The position numbers and the translations under genes were made by a program. Below, one piece after another: positions 9,955 to 18,258 of a stretch of DNA of 44,411 bases. Under the pieces are notes generated by a model. The model did no database searches. It was not told where the DNA came from and saw only the letters and a program-made list of their open reading frames with translations. The DNA lies in contig JANWVV010000037.1 of assembly GCA_025055795.1 (NCBI GenBank), positions 1 to 44,411 on the forward strand. Direction: 5' to 3'. Numbering within the stretch: position 1 is the first letter of the stretch; each line of letters opens with the position of its first letter. Source of the DNA: Gemmataceae bacterium (GTDB lineage Bacteria > Planctomycetota > Planctomycetia > Gemmatales > Gemmataceae).

Positions 9955-10321
9955 AACCGTCCTCGGTTCAGCCTGTTAGAGCCGTGGTGCCCGGCAAGGA
10001 AGGTGTCCAGCCCGGCCAACGATCCCGCCCCCCTATAGAGGGGGCCGGAAGCCACTGGACTGATGCCGCAAGCCCTGCTTGCAGACCGAAAGGTCGGTCC
10101 CTGTTGGGGCGGAACGTCTGCGGGTTGGGTGCAATGCTTACGATCTGTTCACAGCTTATGAGTGTTGATGGGTTGCGGCAGCCGCGGAGCCCGGTCGATC
10201 CCTGCTGTCCGCGGGGGCGGTTCCTTCCAGCGGCGGCAAAATCGTGGCAGACACCGGATGGGGGACCGGCCTAAGATGATTGGCATCGGGCCCGATGAAA
10301 CGCAAGCAGCGGGTGGTAACC
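9955..10321. other. Divergent intergenic region with stacked hairpins upstream of sucC
   Basis: 367 bases separating the membrane-TPR gene (minus) from sucC (plus). No gene is seen. Three consecutive short hairpins lie at 10029-10095 and are listed separately. The rest should hold two divergent promoters, but no clear -35/-10 pair can be picked out. Confidence 0.4.
10029..10095 (+). other. Three consecutive stem-loops (possible structured leader of sucC)
   Basis: Perfect stems are visible one after another: CCCCCT/AGGGGG with loop ATAG (10029-10044), GCAAGC/GCTTGC with loop CCT (10068-10082), and GACC/GGTC closing a GAAA tetraloop (10084-10095). GAAA is a GNRA loop only on the plus strand, which favours transcription towards sucC. 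No known riboswitch consensus fits. The structure is read from base pairing only. Confidence 0.4.
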
Positions 10322-11521
10322 ATGAAAATCCATGAGTATCAGGCCAAGGAGTTACTGGCCGCGGCGGGGGCCGCCATCCCTCAGCACATTGTGGTGCGCA
10401 GCGGAGCCGAGGCAGCGGCCGCCTTCGATGTGCTCAGCAATGGCGGTGGGGTGGTGGTCAAGGCTCAGGTGTACGCCGGGGGACGCGGGGCCGGCCAGCT
10501 CCTGGATTATCCCGACAAACTGGGAGGGGTCAAATTCTGCCCGACCCGCGAGCTGACACAAGCGGTGGCCGAGGCCATGCTCCGTCACCGGCTGCGGACC
10601 CGCCAAACCGGACCCGAAGGCGTTCCCATCCGTACCTTGATCGTCCAAGCCGATGCCCAACCGGACCGCGAGTACTACCTGGCCATGGTGCTGGACCGGG
10701 CCGCCGGACTACCCCTGCTGATGGCCTGTGCCGAGGGAGGCATGGAAATCGAAGAGATCGCCGCGCGCCATCCGGAAAAAATCCTCAAGACCTATGTCGC
10801 TCCCGAAACCGGTTTGCTCCCCTTCCAGGCCCGCCGACTAGCCTACGAGTTAGGATTCACCCCTGCTCAGGTTCCCCAGGTGGAAAACATCCTGCACGCC
10901 TTGGCCCGTGTCTTTCTGCAAAAAGACGCAACTCTGGCCGAAATCAATCCCCTCGCTCTCACCCGCAACGGCCAGATCGTCGTGCTGGACGCCAAAATCG
11001 ATTTTGACGACAACGCCTTGTTCCGTCATCCGGACATTGCTGCCCTGCGGGATGTCCAGGAAGAAAACCCACTGGAGATCCGCGCCGCTCAGGCTCATCT
11101 CAATTACATCCAATTGGACGGCACCATCGGCTGCCTGGTCAACGGGGCCGGCCTGGCTATGGCTACCATGGACATCATCAAGTACTACGGAGGCCAGCCA
11201 GCCAACTTCCTGGACGTGGGCGGAAGCGTCACACCCGAGGGGGCCATCGAGGCCTTCCGGATCATTCTGAGCGATGCGAAAGTCCGTGGCATTCTGGTGA
11301 ATGTCTTCGGCGGGATCGCCCGCTGTGACCTGATTGCCGAGGCCTTGGTCCAAGCCGGGCGGGAAGTAGGCTTCCGTGTCCCGGTGGTCGTGCGGCTGGA
11401 GGGTACCAACGCCGAGAAGGCGCGTCAAATCCTGGCCGAGGCGGCCAACGAACTGCCCACCCTCAAAACGGCAGCTGACCTGGCCGCCGCCGCCCAATTG
11501 GTCGTAGAATTGAGCCGCTGA
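10322..11521 (+). CDS. sucC: Succinyl-CoA synthetase beta subunit
   Basis: 399 aa. With the alpha subunit it interconverts succinyl-CoA and succinate with substrate-level phosphorylation in the TCA cycle. The N-terminal ATP-grasp domain opens MKIHEYQAKELL and has KAQVYAGGRGAG at 47-58. The C-terminal CoA-ligase-type domain carries GCLVNGAGLAMATMD, NFLDVGG and NVFGGIARCDLIAE. ATG 10322 is preferred over an upstream TTG (10280) and ATG (10295) because the family begins M-x-HEYQAK. The ribosome site is weak (GGGTGGTAACC). The expected partner sucD is not adjacent: an unrelated lipoprotein gene lies between them. Confidence 0.95.
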   Translation: MKIHEYQAKELLAAAGAAIPQHIVVRSGAEAAAAFDVLSNGGGVVVKAQVYAGGRGAGQLLDYPDKLGGVKFCPTRELTQAVAEAMLRHRLRTRQTGPEGVPIRTLIVQADAQPDREYYLAMVLDRAAGLPLLMACAEGGMEIEEIAARHPEKILKTYVAPETGLLPFQARRLAYELGFTPAQVPQVENILHALARVFLQKDATLAEINPLALTRNGQIVVLDAKIDFDDNALFRHPDIAALRDVQEENPLEIRAAQAHLNYIQLDGTIGCLVNGAGLAMATMDIIKYYGGQPANFLDVGGSVTPEGAIEAFRIILSDAKVRGILVNVFGGIARCDLIAEALVQAGREVGFRVPVVVRLEGTNAEKARQILAEAANELPTLKTAADLAAAAQLVVELSR

Positions 11522-11742
11522 CCGCTTGACCGATGGCCCAAACGCCACCGCTGCATTCGGGCAACATCCATCTATCTAGGATGGTAGGAGCCCTCTCGCT
11601 AGCGACAGACCACTTGTTAAATATAGTAGAATCGAATCCGTTGCAAACTTGTCTGGCGTTGGTTCAACCAGGCGAGAACGGATGATAGCTGGGCGCCAAC
11701 GCTTGCGACGCTACGGCCGCCTACCGCTGGGGGGAAGCCCTG

Positions 11743-12834
11743 ATGTGGTCCACTAACCAGGACGACCGTATGTACGGCCCGATAGTTTGGCAGACCCGCC
11801 TCTGGCGGCACAGCGGTAGTTGTCCTGCACCAGGCCTGACCCCCTCCGCCTGCCCCTCCCGATTCTCCGCCTGGCTGCTGGTAGTGTTGATGGCACTGAC
11901 CGGTTGCGGTGGCTCGGTTGGTCCCACCAGGTCGGCTTCGTCCAGCACTTCTACTTCACCGCGTGCCGTCCCGGAAAGCAATAGGACCAGTGCCGATACG
12001 CACTCATCAGCGGAGCCGGCCAGTACGTCATCGGGGAAGGCATCGAAGGCCTCCGACAAGTCCGCCACCTCGGGCTGGCGACCGGTCACTTCGGAAGACG
12101 CCAGCGTCACCGCGGCCATGGCTTTCCTGAAAGAGGTCAGTGCCGGCACGCCACGACTGAACCAATTGACTCCCGCGTTTGTGCGGCTTATCGGCCGGCC
12201 CTGGGAGCTGCCGGCAGACAAGGACAAAGGGTACAGCGCTCTGGCCGCCGAGAGCTGGCTAAAGCGTCTGGGCAGCGGCCGCACTTTCGCCCCACCCACC
12301 GGCAAGGTGGGGCCTGCTTTGGCCTTGCTCCACGGCAGTAGCACGGGCCCGGACCAGATGGCCCACTACTACCTGCGACTGCAATTGCACGCCGGTCAGT
12401 GGCAAGTAGATCATTTTGTCGTTAGCTCCGCCGCCCTGGAGGTCGACTTACCCGAAGAGGAAGCCGCTTTGACAGCTGGCTTTGCCCTGCAATGCTGGCT
12501 GGCTGCCCTGGCCGACCGGCAGGTGCTCGCACCGGAGGATCGTGCCGTGCTGGCCGCGGCCCTGCTGACTCCGGCTTTACGCCAGCAATGGGCTCCCCCC
12601 TTCGATTCCGACCGGGCCCATGGCTACGACTTCAACCGGGGACAGTTGCTGCTCCGCCTGGAACCTTTCAGCTCGGCACAACGACGCTTTCACCTGCGTC
12701 CTCTCGATCCGCCTCGCCACTGGCAGATCGAAGCCCTTCTCGACAAAGCCACCAGCAAACGCTGGGTGCTGATGCTGGAAAAGATGGACGATACACCGCA
12801 ATGGCTCATCACCCGGCTTCAAGAAACCCCTTGA
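11743..12834 (+). CDS. Predicted lipoprotein of unknown function
   Basis: 363 aa. A hydrophobic segment (about 42-52, FSAWLLVVLMAL) is followed by the lipobox LTGC with C55 as the likely lipidated residue, then a Ser/Thr-rich linker (about 60-100) and a folded region from about 115 to the end. The leader is unusually long; ATG 11770 would shorten it, but GGGGGGAAG just upstream of 11743 supports the longer start. No domain is recognised. It lies 221 bases after sucC and 380 bases before sucD, on the same strand. It probably faces the periplasm. Confidence 0.72.
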   Translation: MWSTNQDDRMYGPIVWQTRLWRHSGSCPAPGLTPSACPSRFSAWLLVVLMALTGCGGSVGPTRSASSSTSTSPRAVPESNRTSADTHSSAEPASTSSGKASKASDKSATSGWRPVTSEDASVTAAMAFLKEVSAGTPRLNQLTPAFVRLIGRPWELPADKDKGYSALAAESWLKRLGSGRTFAPPTGKVGPALALLHGSSTGPDQMAHYYLRLQLHAGQWQVDHFVVSSAALEVDLPEEEAALTAGFALQCWLAALADRQVLAPEDRAVLAAALLTPALRQQWAPPFDSDRAHGYDFNRGQLLLRLEPFSSAQRRFHLRPLDPPRHWQIEALLDKATSKRWVLMLEKMDDTPQWLITRLQETP

Positions 12835-13214
12835 ACAGATAAGCAACGGCTCTTGCTCCGTCCACTTCCGTTGCAGGCGAGGACACTTCGGTCAACGACA
12901 AGGGCAGCTCCCAGCCATTGTCTCCCTCGCCCAGGAGCCGGAGCATTCGTACCTTCAACCATAATGACCCTACAGGTGGGGCCGGCCGGTACTCCCCTCC
13001 GGGTTGACACTGCGGAAACAACTGGAAACAACTGCGAAAGACAGGCAAGCAGCCGTGTCATCCCCAGCGGTACCGTCTCAGATGTTCGGACCAGGCTAGT
13101 ATAACCTGGCAGACCGGTTTGCCGCCGGGATCCGCCGCCTGGCACATGGGTCGATGCGACACTCAGTTGCCGGCGGGGATACACCAGCCTGTCAGCAAGG
13201 AGAAATGTTCAGCC
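12835..13214. other. Intergenic region upstream of sucD
   Basis: No gene is seen in these 380 bases. It holds the tandem repeat at 13014-13033 and a TATAAC at 13100-13105 inside CCAGG-N9-CCTGG; a TTGACA at 13004-13009 has no -10 at the right distance. A separate promoter for sucD is plausible given the length of the gap. Confidence 0.35.
13014..13033. repeat. Tandem 10-bp repeat (2 copies)
   Basis: GGAAACAACT occurs twice head to tail, followed by GCGAAAG. It lies about 180 bases upstream of sucD. It could be a binding site or a slippage product. Confidence 0.6.
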
Positions 13215-14129
13215 ATGAGCATACTGGTCGACGCAACGACGCGGGTCATCTGTCAAGGGATCACGGGCAAAGCGGGAACGTTTCACACGGATCAGTGTTT
13301 GCTATACGGTACGCAGTTTGTGGGGGGCGTTACCCCTGGACGGGGAGGAACCACCTGGCGGGGACCGCAATCGGGCAAGGAGTTGCCTGTATTTAACACC
13401 GTGGCCGAGGCGGTGCGACAGACTGGTGCAACGGCCAGCATGGTCTTTGTGCCACCGGCGGGGGCCGCCGATGCCATCATGGAAGCTGCCGATGCGGGTA
13501 TCACCCTGATTGTGGCCATCACCGAGGGGATTCCCGTCTTGGACATGGTCCGGGTCAAACGCTTTCTGACCAGCAAGCCCCAGGTACGTTTGATCGGACC
13601 TAATTGCCCGGGGATTATCACCCCCGGACAGTGCAAAATTGGCATCATGCCCGGGTATATCCATACGCCCTGTGCCCCCGGCCAGGCCGGCGTAGGCGTG
13701 ATCAGCCGTTCCGGCACCCTCACGTACGAGGCGGTCTTCCAGTTGACTCGTTTGGGCCTGCCCCAATCCACCTGTGTGGGCATTGGCGGAGACCCCGTGC
13801 CGGGAACGACCCAAGTGGAGTTACTCGAACTGTTCAACAACGACCCAGGCACCTCGGCCATCCTGCTGATTGGCGAAATCGGTGGTGACGCCGAGGAGCG
13901 GGCCGCTGCCTACGCGGCGCAGCACGTGCGCAAGCCATTGGCTGCTTTCATAGCTGGTCAGACGGCCCCCCCCGGCCGACGGATGGGACATGCCGGTGCG
14001 ATTATTTCGGGCAGCAGCGGCGGGGCAGCCAGCAAAATTGCCGCCCTGACCCAAGCGGGCTTCGAAGTGGCGGCCACCCCGGCGGAAATGGGCTTGGCCG
14101 TTCAACGTGCCCTCAGCCGACAGCGCTGA
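13215..14129 (+). CDS. sucD: Succinyl-CoA synthetase alpha subunit
   Basis: 304 aa. It binds CoA and carries the phosphohistidine used by the SucCD complex. Visible family features are [21 protein letters not shown] at the start (CoA-binding Rossmann domain), TEGIP near 120, GPNCPG near 140, [11 protein letters not shown], and the active-site His in [11 protein letters not shown] longer frame opens at 13119 but ATG 13215 matches the family start and has AAGGAG at 13198-13203. It is separated from sucC by 1.7 kb holding a lipoprotein gene. Confidence 0.95.
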   Translation: MSILVDATTRVICQGITGKAGTFHTDQCLLYGTQFVGGVTPGRGGTTWRGPQSGKELPVFNTVAEAVRQTGATASMVFVPPAGAADAIMEAADAGITLIVAITEGIPVLDMVRVKRFLTSKPQVRLIGPNCPGIITPGQCKIGIMPGYIHTPCAPGQAGVGVISRSGTLTYEAVFQLTRLGLPQSTCVGIGGDPVPGTTQVELLELFNNDPGTSAILLIGEIGGDAEERAAAYAAQHVRKPLAAFIAGQTAPPGRRMGHAGAIISGSSGGAASKIAALTQAGFEVAATPAEMGLAVQRALSRQR

Positions 14130-14210
14130 TTCGGCTTCCCGAAACGCTCTGAGTTCTCTATACCCTGCGTCCCCTGTGGGCTGCCGCTGTTTGTTTGCGG
14201 CACAGCGTCC

Positions 14211-14222
14211 TAAAATACTGTA
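14211..14222 (+). promoter_or_regulatory. Possible -10 element giving a leaderless start
   Basis: TAAAAT at 14211-14216 ends six bases before the ATG at 14223, and no Shine-Dalgarno sequence precedes that ATG. The spacing fits transcription starting at or next to the A of ATG. No good -35 hexamer is seen, so this is a weak call. Confidence 0.25.
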
Positions 14223-15653
14223 ATGGAACACAGAGAACCTTCGGAACATGGCGTTACGACGCCCACCGTCACGTTTTGGGGAGCGGCCGGTGACGTTACC
14301 GGTTCCATGCACGTTCTGCGGGTCGGCCGGCAGGACTATCTGCTCGATTGTGGCTTGCACCACGGACGCAGTCTGGAGGCTCGCTTACGCAACAGCCGCT
14401 TTCCCTTCCATCCGCAACAGATTCGCGCCGTTTTGCTCAGCCATGCCCATATTGACCACTGCGGCAATCTGCCCACGTTGGTCCGGCAGGGGTTTCGTGG
14501 CCCCATCTATTGCACCCCGGCCACGGCCGATCTGCTGCCTATCATGCTGAGCGATGCCGCTCGCATCCAGGAGGAAGACGCCGCCTTCCTGAATCATGCC
14601 CGTCACTTTGTTGAACCCCTGATTGAACCGCTCTATACGCAACGGGACGTCGAATCGACTCTCAAACACATTCACCCGGTACCCTACGAGCGTGATATGG
14701 AGCTAGGCCCCTACGTCCGTTTCCGCTTCCTGGAGGCCGGCCATATCCTGGGAGCAGCCATCACCCATCTGGTCATTCACGGTCCTAGACGTGAGCATCA
14801 CCTGGTTTTCAGCGGCGACTTGGGGCGCCATCATCTGCCCCTGTTGCGTCCCACTGCTCCGTTGCCCCCGGCCGACGTACTTATCTGCGAAAGCACCTAT
14901 GGCGACCGCTGCCATCCTTCCTTTGCGGAAACGGTGGAGCGGCTGTACCAGGTTATTCGGGATACCGTGCAACGCGGCGGGAAAGTGCTCATCCCCGCCT
15001 TCAGTCTGGGACGCATCCAGTTGATCATCCACGTCTTGCAGGCCGGCTTGCGTCAGGGCAGTATCCCGCGCATCCCGGTTTACGTCGATAGCCCCCTAGC
15101 CCAGCAAGTGGCCGAAGTCTACCGCCGCCATACGGACTGTCTGGCACCCGAAGTGGCCCAGGCCGTCCGTCAGGGCCGCGGTCTGCTCGGCGGCGATGGC
15201 GTCCAATACGTCGACGACTTCCAGCTCAGTCTGCGGCTGGCCTCGCAACCTGGTTCGGCCATCATCATTGCCTCCAGTGGCATGTGTGATGCCGGACGCA
15301 TCCAGCATCACCTCAAACAACTTATTGATGATCCGCGTTGCTCCCTGGTTCTGGTCAGCTATCAGGCAGAGGGCACGCTAGGACGACGCCTGCTCGAGCC
15401 ACGCCCCACCGTCACCTTCCAGGGCCGAACCTGGAACAAATGGATCGACATCATCCATCTGGATGGCTTCAGTGCCCATGCCGACCAGAAGGACTTCGAA
15501 GCTTATCTGCAGCCGATGATCGGTAAAATCCACAAGATTCGCCTGATTCATGGCGAACGCAACCAGGCAGAAGTCCTGGCGGATCGGCTGCGTCAGATGG
15601 GCTTTCCCGACGTCGAGGTCCCCTGGCCCGGCGACTCGGTTACTATCGACTGA
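14223..15653 (+). CDS. Metallo-beta-lactamase fold, beta-CASP family RNA-processing hydrolase
   Basis: 476 aa. Family members are zinc-dependent nucleases acting on RNA. The N-terminus has FWGAAGDVTGSMH, then the metal site HAHIDHCG (H74, H76, D78, H79), EAGHILGAA with another metal histidine, FSGDLG and STYGDR. The beta-CASP insertion and its motifs follow: PAFSLGR, ASSGMCDAGR and FSAHAD. The length matches the YSH1/CPSF-like bacterial group without KH domains. The start lacks a ribosome site and may be leaderless. It lies 93 bases after sucD but appears to be an independent gene. The true substrate is unknown. Confidence 0.9.
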   Translation: MEHREPSEHGVTTPTVTFWGAAGDVTGSMHVLRVGRQDYLLDCGLHHGRSLEARLRNSRFPFHPQQIRAVLLSHAHIDHCGNLPTLVRQGFRGPIYCTPATADLLPIMLSDAARIQEEDAAFLNHARHFVEPLIEPLYTQRDVESTLKHIHPVPYERDMELGPYVRFRFLEAGHILGAAITHLVIHGPRREHHLVFSGDLGRHHLPLLRPTAPLPPADVLICESTYGDRCHPSFAETVERLYQVIRDTVQRGGKVLIPAFSLGRIQLIIHVLQAGLRQGSIPRIPVYVDSPLAQQVAEVYRRHTDCLAPEVAQAVRQGRGLLGGDGVQYVDDFQLSLRLASQPGSAIIIASSGMCDAGRIQHHLKQLIDDPRCSLVLVSYQAEGTLGRRLLEPRPTVTFQGRTWNKWIDIIHLDGFSAHADQKDFEAYLQPMIGKIHKIRLIHGERNQAEVLADRLRQMGFPDVEVPWPGDSVTID

Positions 15654-15934
15654 ACCCTCCCGCATTCCCCCTTGGCCGGTGGACATTTCTGTCCGTCGCT
15701 GTTGCCCTCTTTTGCCCTGTAGGCCCAGGCTCCGTTTAGCTCAATCAGGCTTGCTGTGTACCGATGATCCCTGTTAAAGGTTTGATCGGCCAAGGGCCCC
15801 GCGGGTACCTTGTGCCAATGTTCCAGGCAGTAGTGGGTCCTGAGCCTTCAGCTGGCGAAAGGGGCTAACGGACTTGTCACAAGGGGGCGGTACAATAGGG
15901 TCGGGGAGGGCAGCAGCGGAGGGCCAACCGAAGG

Positions 15935-16594
15935 ATGAAGGAACTGGACCTATTGCTGGCCGCCATCATGGCGGCCCCTCAAGACGATCTGCCGCGGTTG
16001 CTGTATGCGGACTGGCTGCAAGAGAATGGCCAGGTCGAGCGGGCCTGGTTCGTGCGGGTGCAATTGCAACTGGCCCGGCACCGGCCGGACCATCCAGAGT
16101 GGCCAACCTGGGAACAGCAACAGCGTCAACTGCTCGAACGCTACGAACAACAGTGGACGCAACCGTTGCGGACCGCCCTGGGCCTGCCCCCAGGAGTGTG
16201 GGGAGGCTGGGTGTTCCGCCGCGGCTGTGCTGAATATTTCCACCTGCCGGCCGCCTTGCTGTTGCAGCGGGGAGCCGCCTTGCGACGGGTTACACCACTG
16301 CTGGCCCTGTACCTCTACCCCTGTTCCCCAGCCGAATTGCGCCAACTGGTGCGACAGGAGTGGTTCGGATCCATCATCGAGCTGTACGCTCCGCACACCG
16401 TACTGGACCAGGCTGCAGTGGTACACCTGGTGGATAGTCCCTACACCCGCAAGCTGCAGCGTCTGGAAGTGGCGGGTCTCGAGGCCAGTGTCGATACCTA
16501 CTGGCAACACGCCTGCGAACAACGGTTCGGGATTACCCTGCCGCGGAGCCTACCGGCGTTACCGCCGGCAGACCGGAGCCGACGCCTTTTCTGA
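15935..16594 (+). CDS. TIGR02996 (repeat-companion) domain protein
   Basis: 219 aa. Residues 1-45 match the TIGR02996 signature seen at the N-terminus of many Gemmata-type proteins: DLLLAAIMAAPQDDLPRLLYADWLQENG, that is, an A-x-P-x-DDxPRLxYADWLxExG core, followed by RAWFVRVQLQLAR. The rest has weak leucine periodicity (RVTPLLALYLYP, RKLQRLEVAGLEA), perhaps a degenerate LRR-like part. The function is unknown. GGAGGG upstream supports ATG 15935. It is followed by metG 71 bases later on the same strand. It is the best taxonomic marker in the window. Confidence 0.85.
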   Translation: MKELDLLLAAIMAAPQDDLPRLLYADWLQENGQVERAWFVRVQLQLARHRPDHPEWPTWEQQQRQLLERYEQQWTQPLRTALGLPPGVWGGWVFRRGCAEYFHLPAALLLQRGAALRRVTPLLALYLYPCSPAELRQLVRQEWFGSIIELYAPHTVLDQAAVVHLVDSPYTRKLQRLEVAGLEASVDTYWQHACEQRFGITLPRSLPALPPADRSRRLF

Positions 16595-16665
16595 ATACCG
16601 GCCGCATTCTAGAACGATGGCTACCAGGAGCCGATTGGTACCGACAAACAGCAGCGAGCCTAACC

Positions 16666-18258
16666 ATGCCCACCTGGTTCCAGACCACAGCGATCGACTA
16701 TCCTAATAGCCGACCCCACATTGGCACGGCGTTCGAAAAGCTCGGGGCGGACGTCCAGGCTCGTTACCGCCGCATGGAAGGCTATGATGTCTTCTTCCTG
16801 ATGGGCAACGACGAAAATACGGCCAAAGTGTCGCGGCAGGCAGCCCGTCTGGGACTAGACCCGCAAACCTATTGCAACGACATGGCTCGGCAGTTCCGCT
16901 CCGTCTGGGACGCCCTCGACATCAGCTACGACGTCTTCATCCAAACCAGCAGCGAACGCCATAAACAATGCTGCCGTAAATTCATCCAGAAAGTCTACGA
17001 CAACGGCTACATCTACAAGGGTAGCTACGAAGGCTGGTACTGTCCGGAATGCGAGGAGTTCAAAACCCAGAAACAATACGACGACAGCGGCGGCCTATGC
17101 CCCAACCATCGCCTGGCCCTGGTCCGCCGTACCGAACCGTGCTACTACTTCAAGCTTTCCGCCTTCCAGGACCGCCTGCTGCAGCATTACCAACAACATC
17201 CCGACTTCATCCAACCGGAAAGCCGGCGGAATGAAATCATCAGCCTGATTCAAACGGAAGGACTGCGTGACGTGAACATTTCCCGCCTCGGCGAAGACTG
17301 GGGCATTCGTATCCCCTTTGATCCGGAATTTACCATCTACGTCTGGTTCGATGCTTTACTGACCTACATCACCGGTATCGGCTACGGGGACGACGAGAGC
17401 ACCTTCCGCAAATACTGGCCGGCGGACGTTCACTTTATTGGCAAGGATATCACCCGCTTTCATTGTGCTCTGTGGCCGGCCATGCTGTGGGCCGCTGGGG
17501 AGCAAGCTCCCCGACGTGTCTTTGCCCACGGGTTCGTTTACGTCAAAAACGAAGAATCCGGCGTGGTGGAAAAAATCAGCAAATCCTTGGGGAACGTCAT
17601 CGAACCGATGGAAGTGATCTCCAAGTTCAGCAGCGAGGCGTTCCGCTACTACTTCCTGCGGGAGTGTCCTTATCCGTCGGACGGTGAGTTTTCCTGGTCG
17701 CGTTTCGCCGAGGTATACAACGCGGAACTGGCCAACAATCTGGGAAATTTGCTGAGTCGTTGCGTCAATCTGATTGTGAAAAACTACGAGGGTGTCCTGA
17801 GCTGGGCAGAGGGGCCGTTACCACAGGCAGTAGTGGCGTCGGGAGAGCTGCCGGAGTTTGTCGAGCGGGTGCGGCAGCAGGTGGAGAGCTTCCATTATCA
17901 TCTGGCGTTACAGGCGATCCTGCGGGAGCTGCTGACGCCGACCAACCAATACCTGGAAGCTCAGGCCCCCTGGAAGCTGGTCCGGACAGATGCCGCCGCA
18001 GCGGCCCAAGTACTGGGCCGAGCCGTGGAGTCGCTGCGGGTAGCGGCGATACTGCTCAAGCCGTTTCTGCCACGCACGGCAGCGACGCTGTATCACAGTT
18101 TCGACTTTACCGAGCCGTGGGAGCAGGTCCGTTACGCCACGGCCGCCCAGCCACCGGTGTCTGGCCGTCAACGCCGTGTCATCGCCCCTCTCCAGGATGG
18201 CAAGCTCAAGCCACTTTTCCCCCGTATCGATCTGAGCGAAGCCAACTTACACACCTAG
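16666..18258 (+). CDS. metG: Methionyl-tRNA synthetase
   Basis: 530 aa. It charges tRNA-Met (and initiator tRNA) with methionine in the cytoplasm. The class I HIGH motif appears as PHIGTA at 17-22 and KMSKS as KISKSLGN at 303-310. A connective-peptide zinc knuckle is C126-x2-C129 with C145-x2-H148. The usual GTDEHG motif reads GNDENT (47-52). The anticodon-binding helical domain covers about 360-520. The C-terminal dimerisation/tRNA-binding extension of the longer MetRS type is absent. The 3' end overlaps the convergent ArsC-like gene by 12 bases. Confidence 0.95.
   Translation: MPTWFQTTAIDYPNSRPHIGTAFEKLGADVQARYRRMEGYDVFFLMGNDENTAKVSRQAARLGLDPQTYCNDMARQFRSVWDALDISYDVFIQTSSERHKQCCRKFIQKVYDNGYIYKGSYEGWYCPECEEFKTQKQYDDSGGLCPNHRLALVRRTEPCYYFKLSAFQDRLLQHYQQHPDFIQPESRRNEIISLIQTEGLRDVNISRLGEDWGIRIPFDPEFTIYVWFDALLTYITGIGYGDDESTFRKYWPADVHFIGKDITRFHCALWPAMLWAAGEQAPRRVFAHGFVYVKNEESGVVEKISKSLGNVIEPMEVISKFSSEAFRYYFLRECPYPSDGEFSWSRFAEVYNAELANNLGNLLSRCVNLIVKNYEGVLSWAEGPLPQAVVASGELPEFVERVRQQVESFHYHLALQAILRELLTPTNQYLEAQAPWKLVRTDAAAAAQVLGRAVESLRVAAILLKPFLPRTAATLYHSFDFTEPWEQVRYATAAQPPVSGRQRRVIAPLQDGKLKPLFPRIDLSEANLHT

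Noticed and set aside
10050..10215. Possible cobalamin riboswitch (GCCACTGG and GGAGCCCGG present)
   Set aside because: The B12 box AGCCxGxAGACCTGCC is not matched, the upstream core elements are missing, and sucC is not a usual B12 target.
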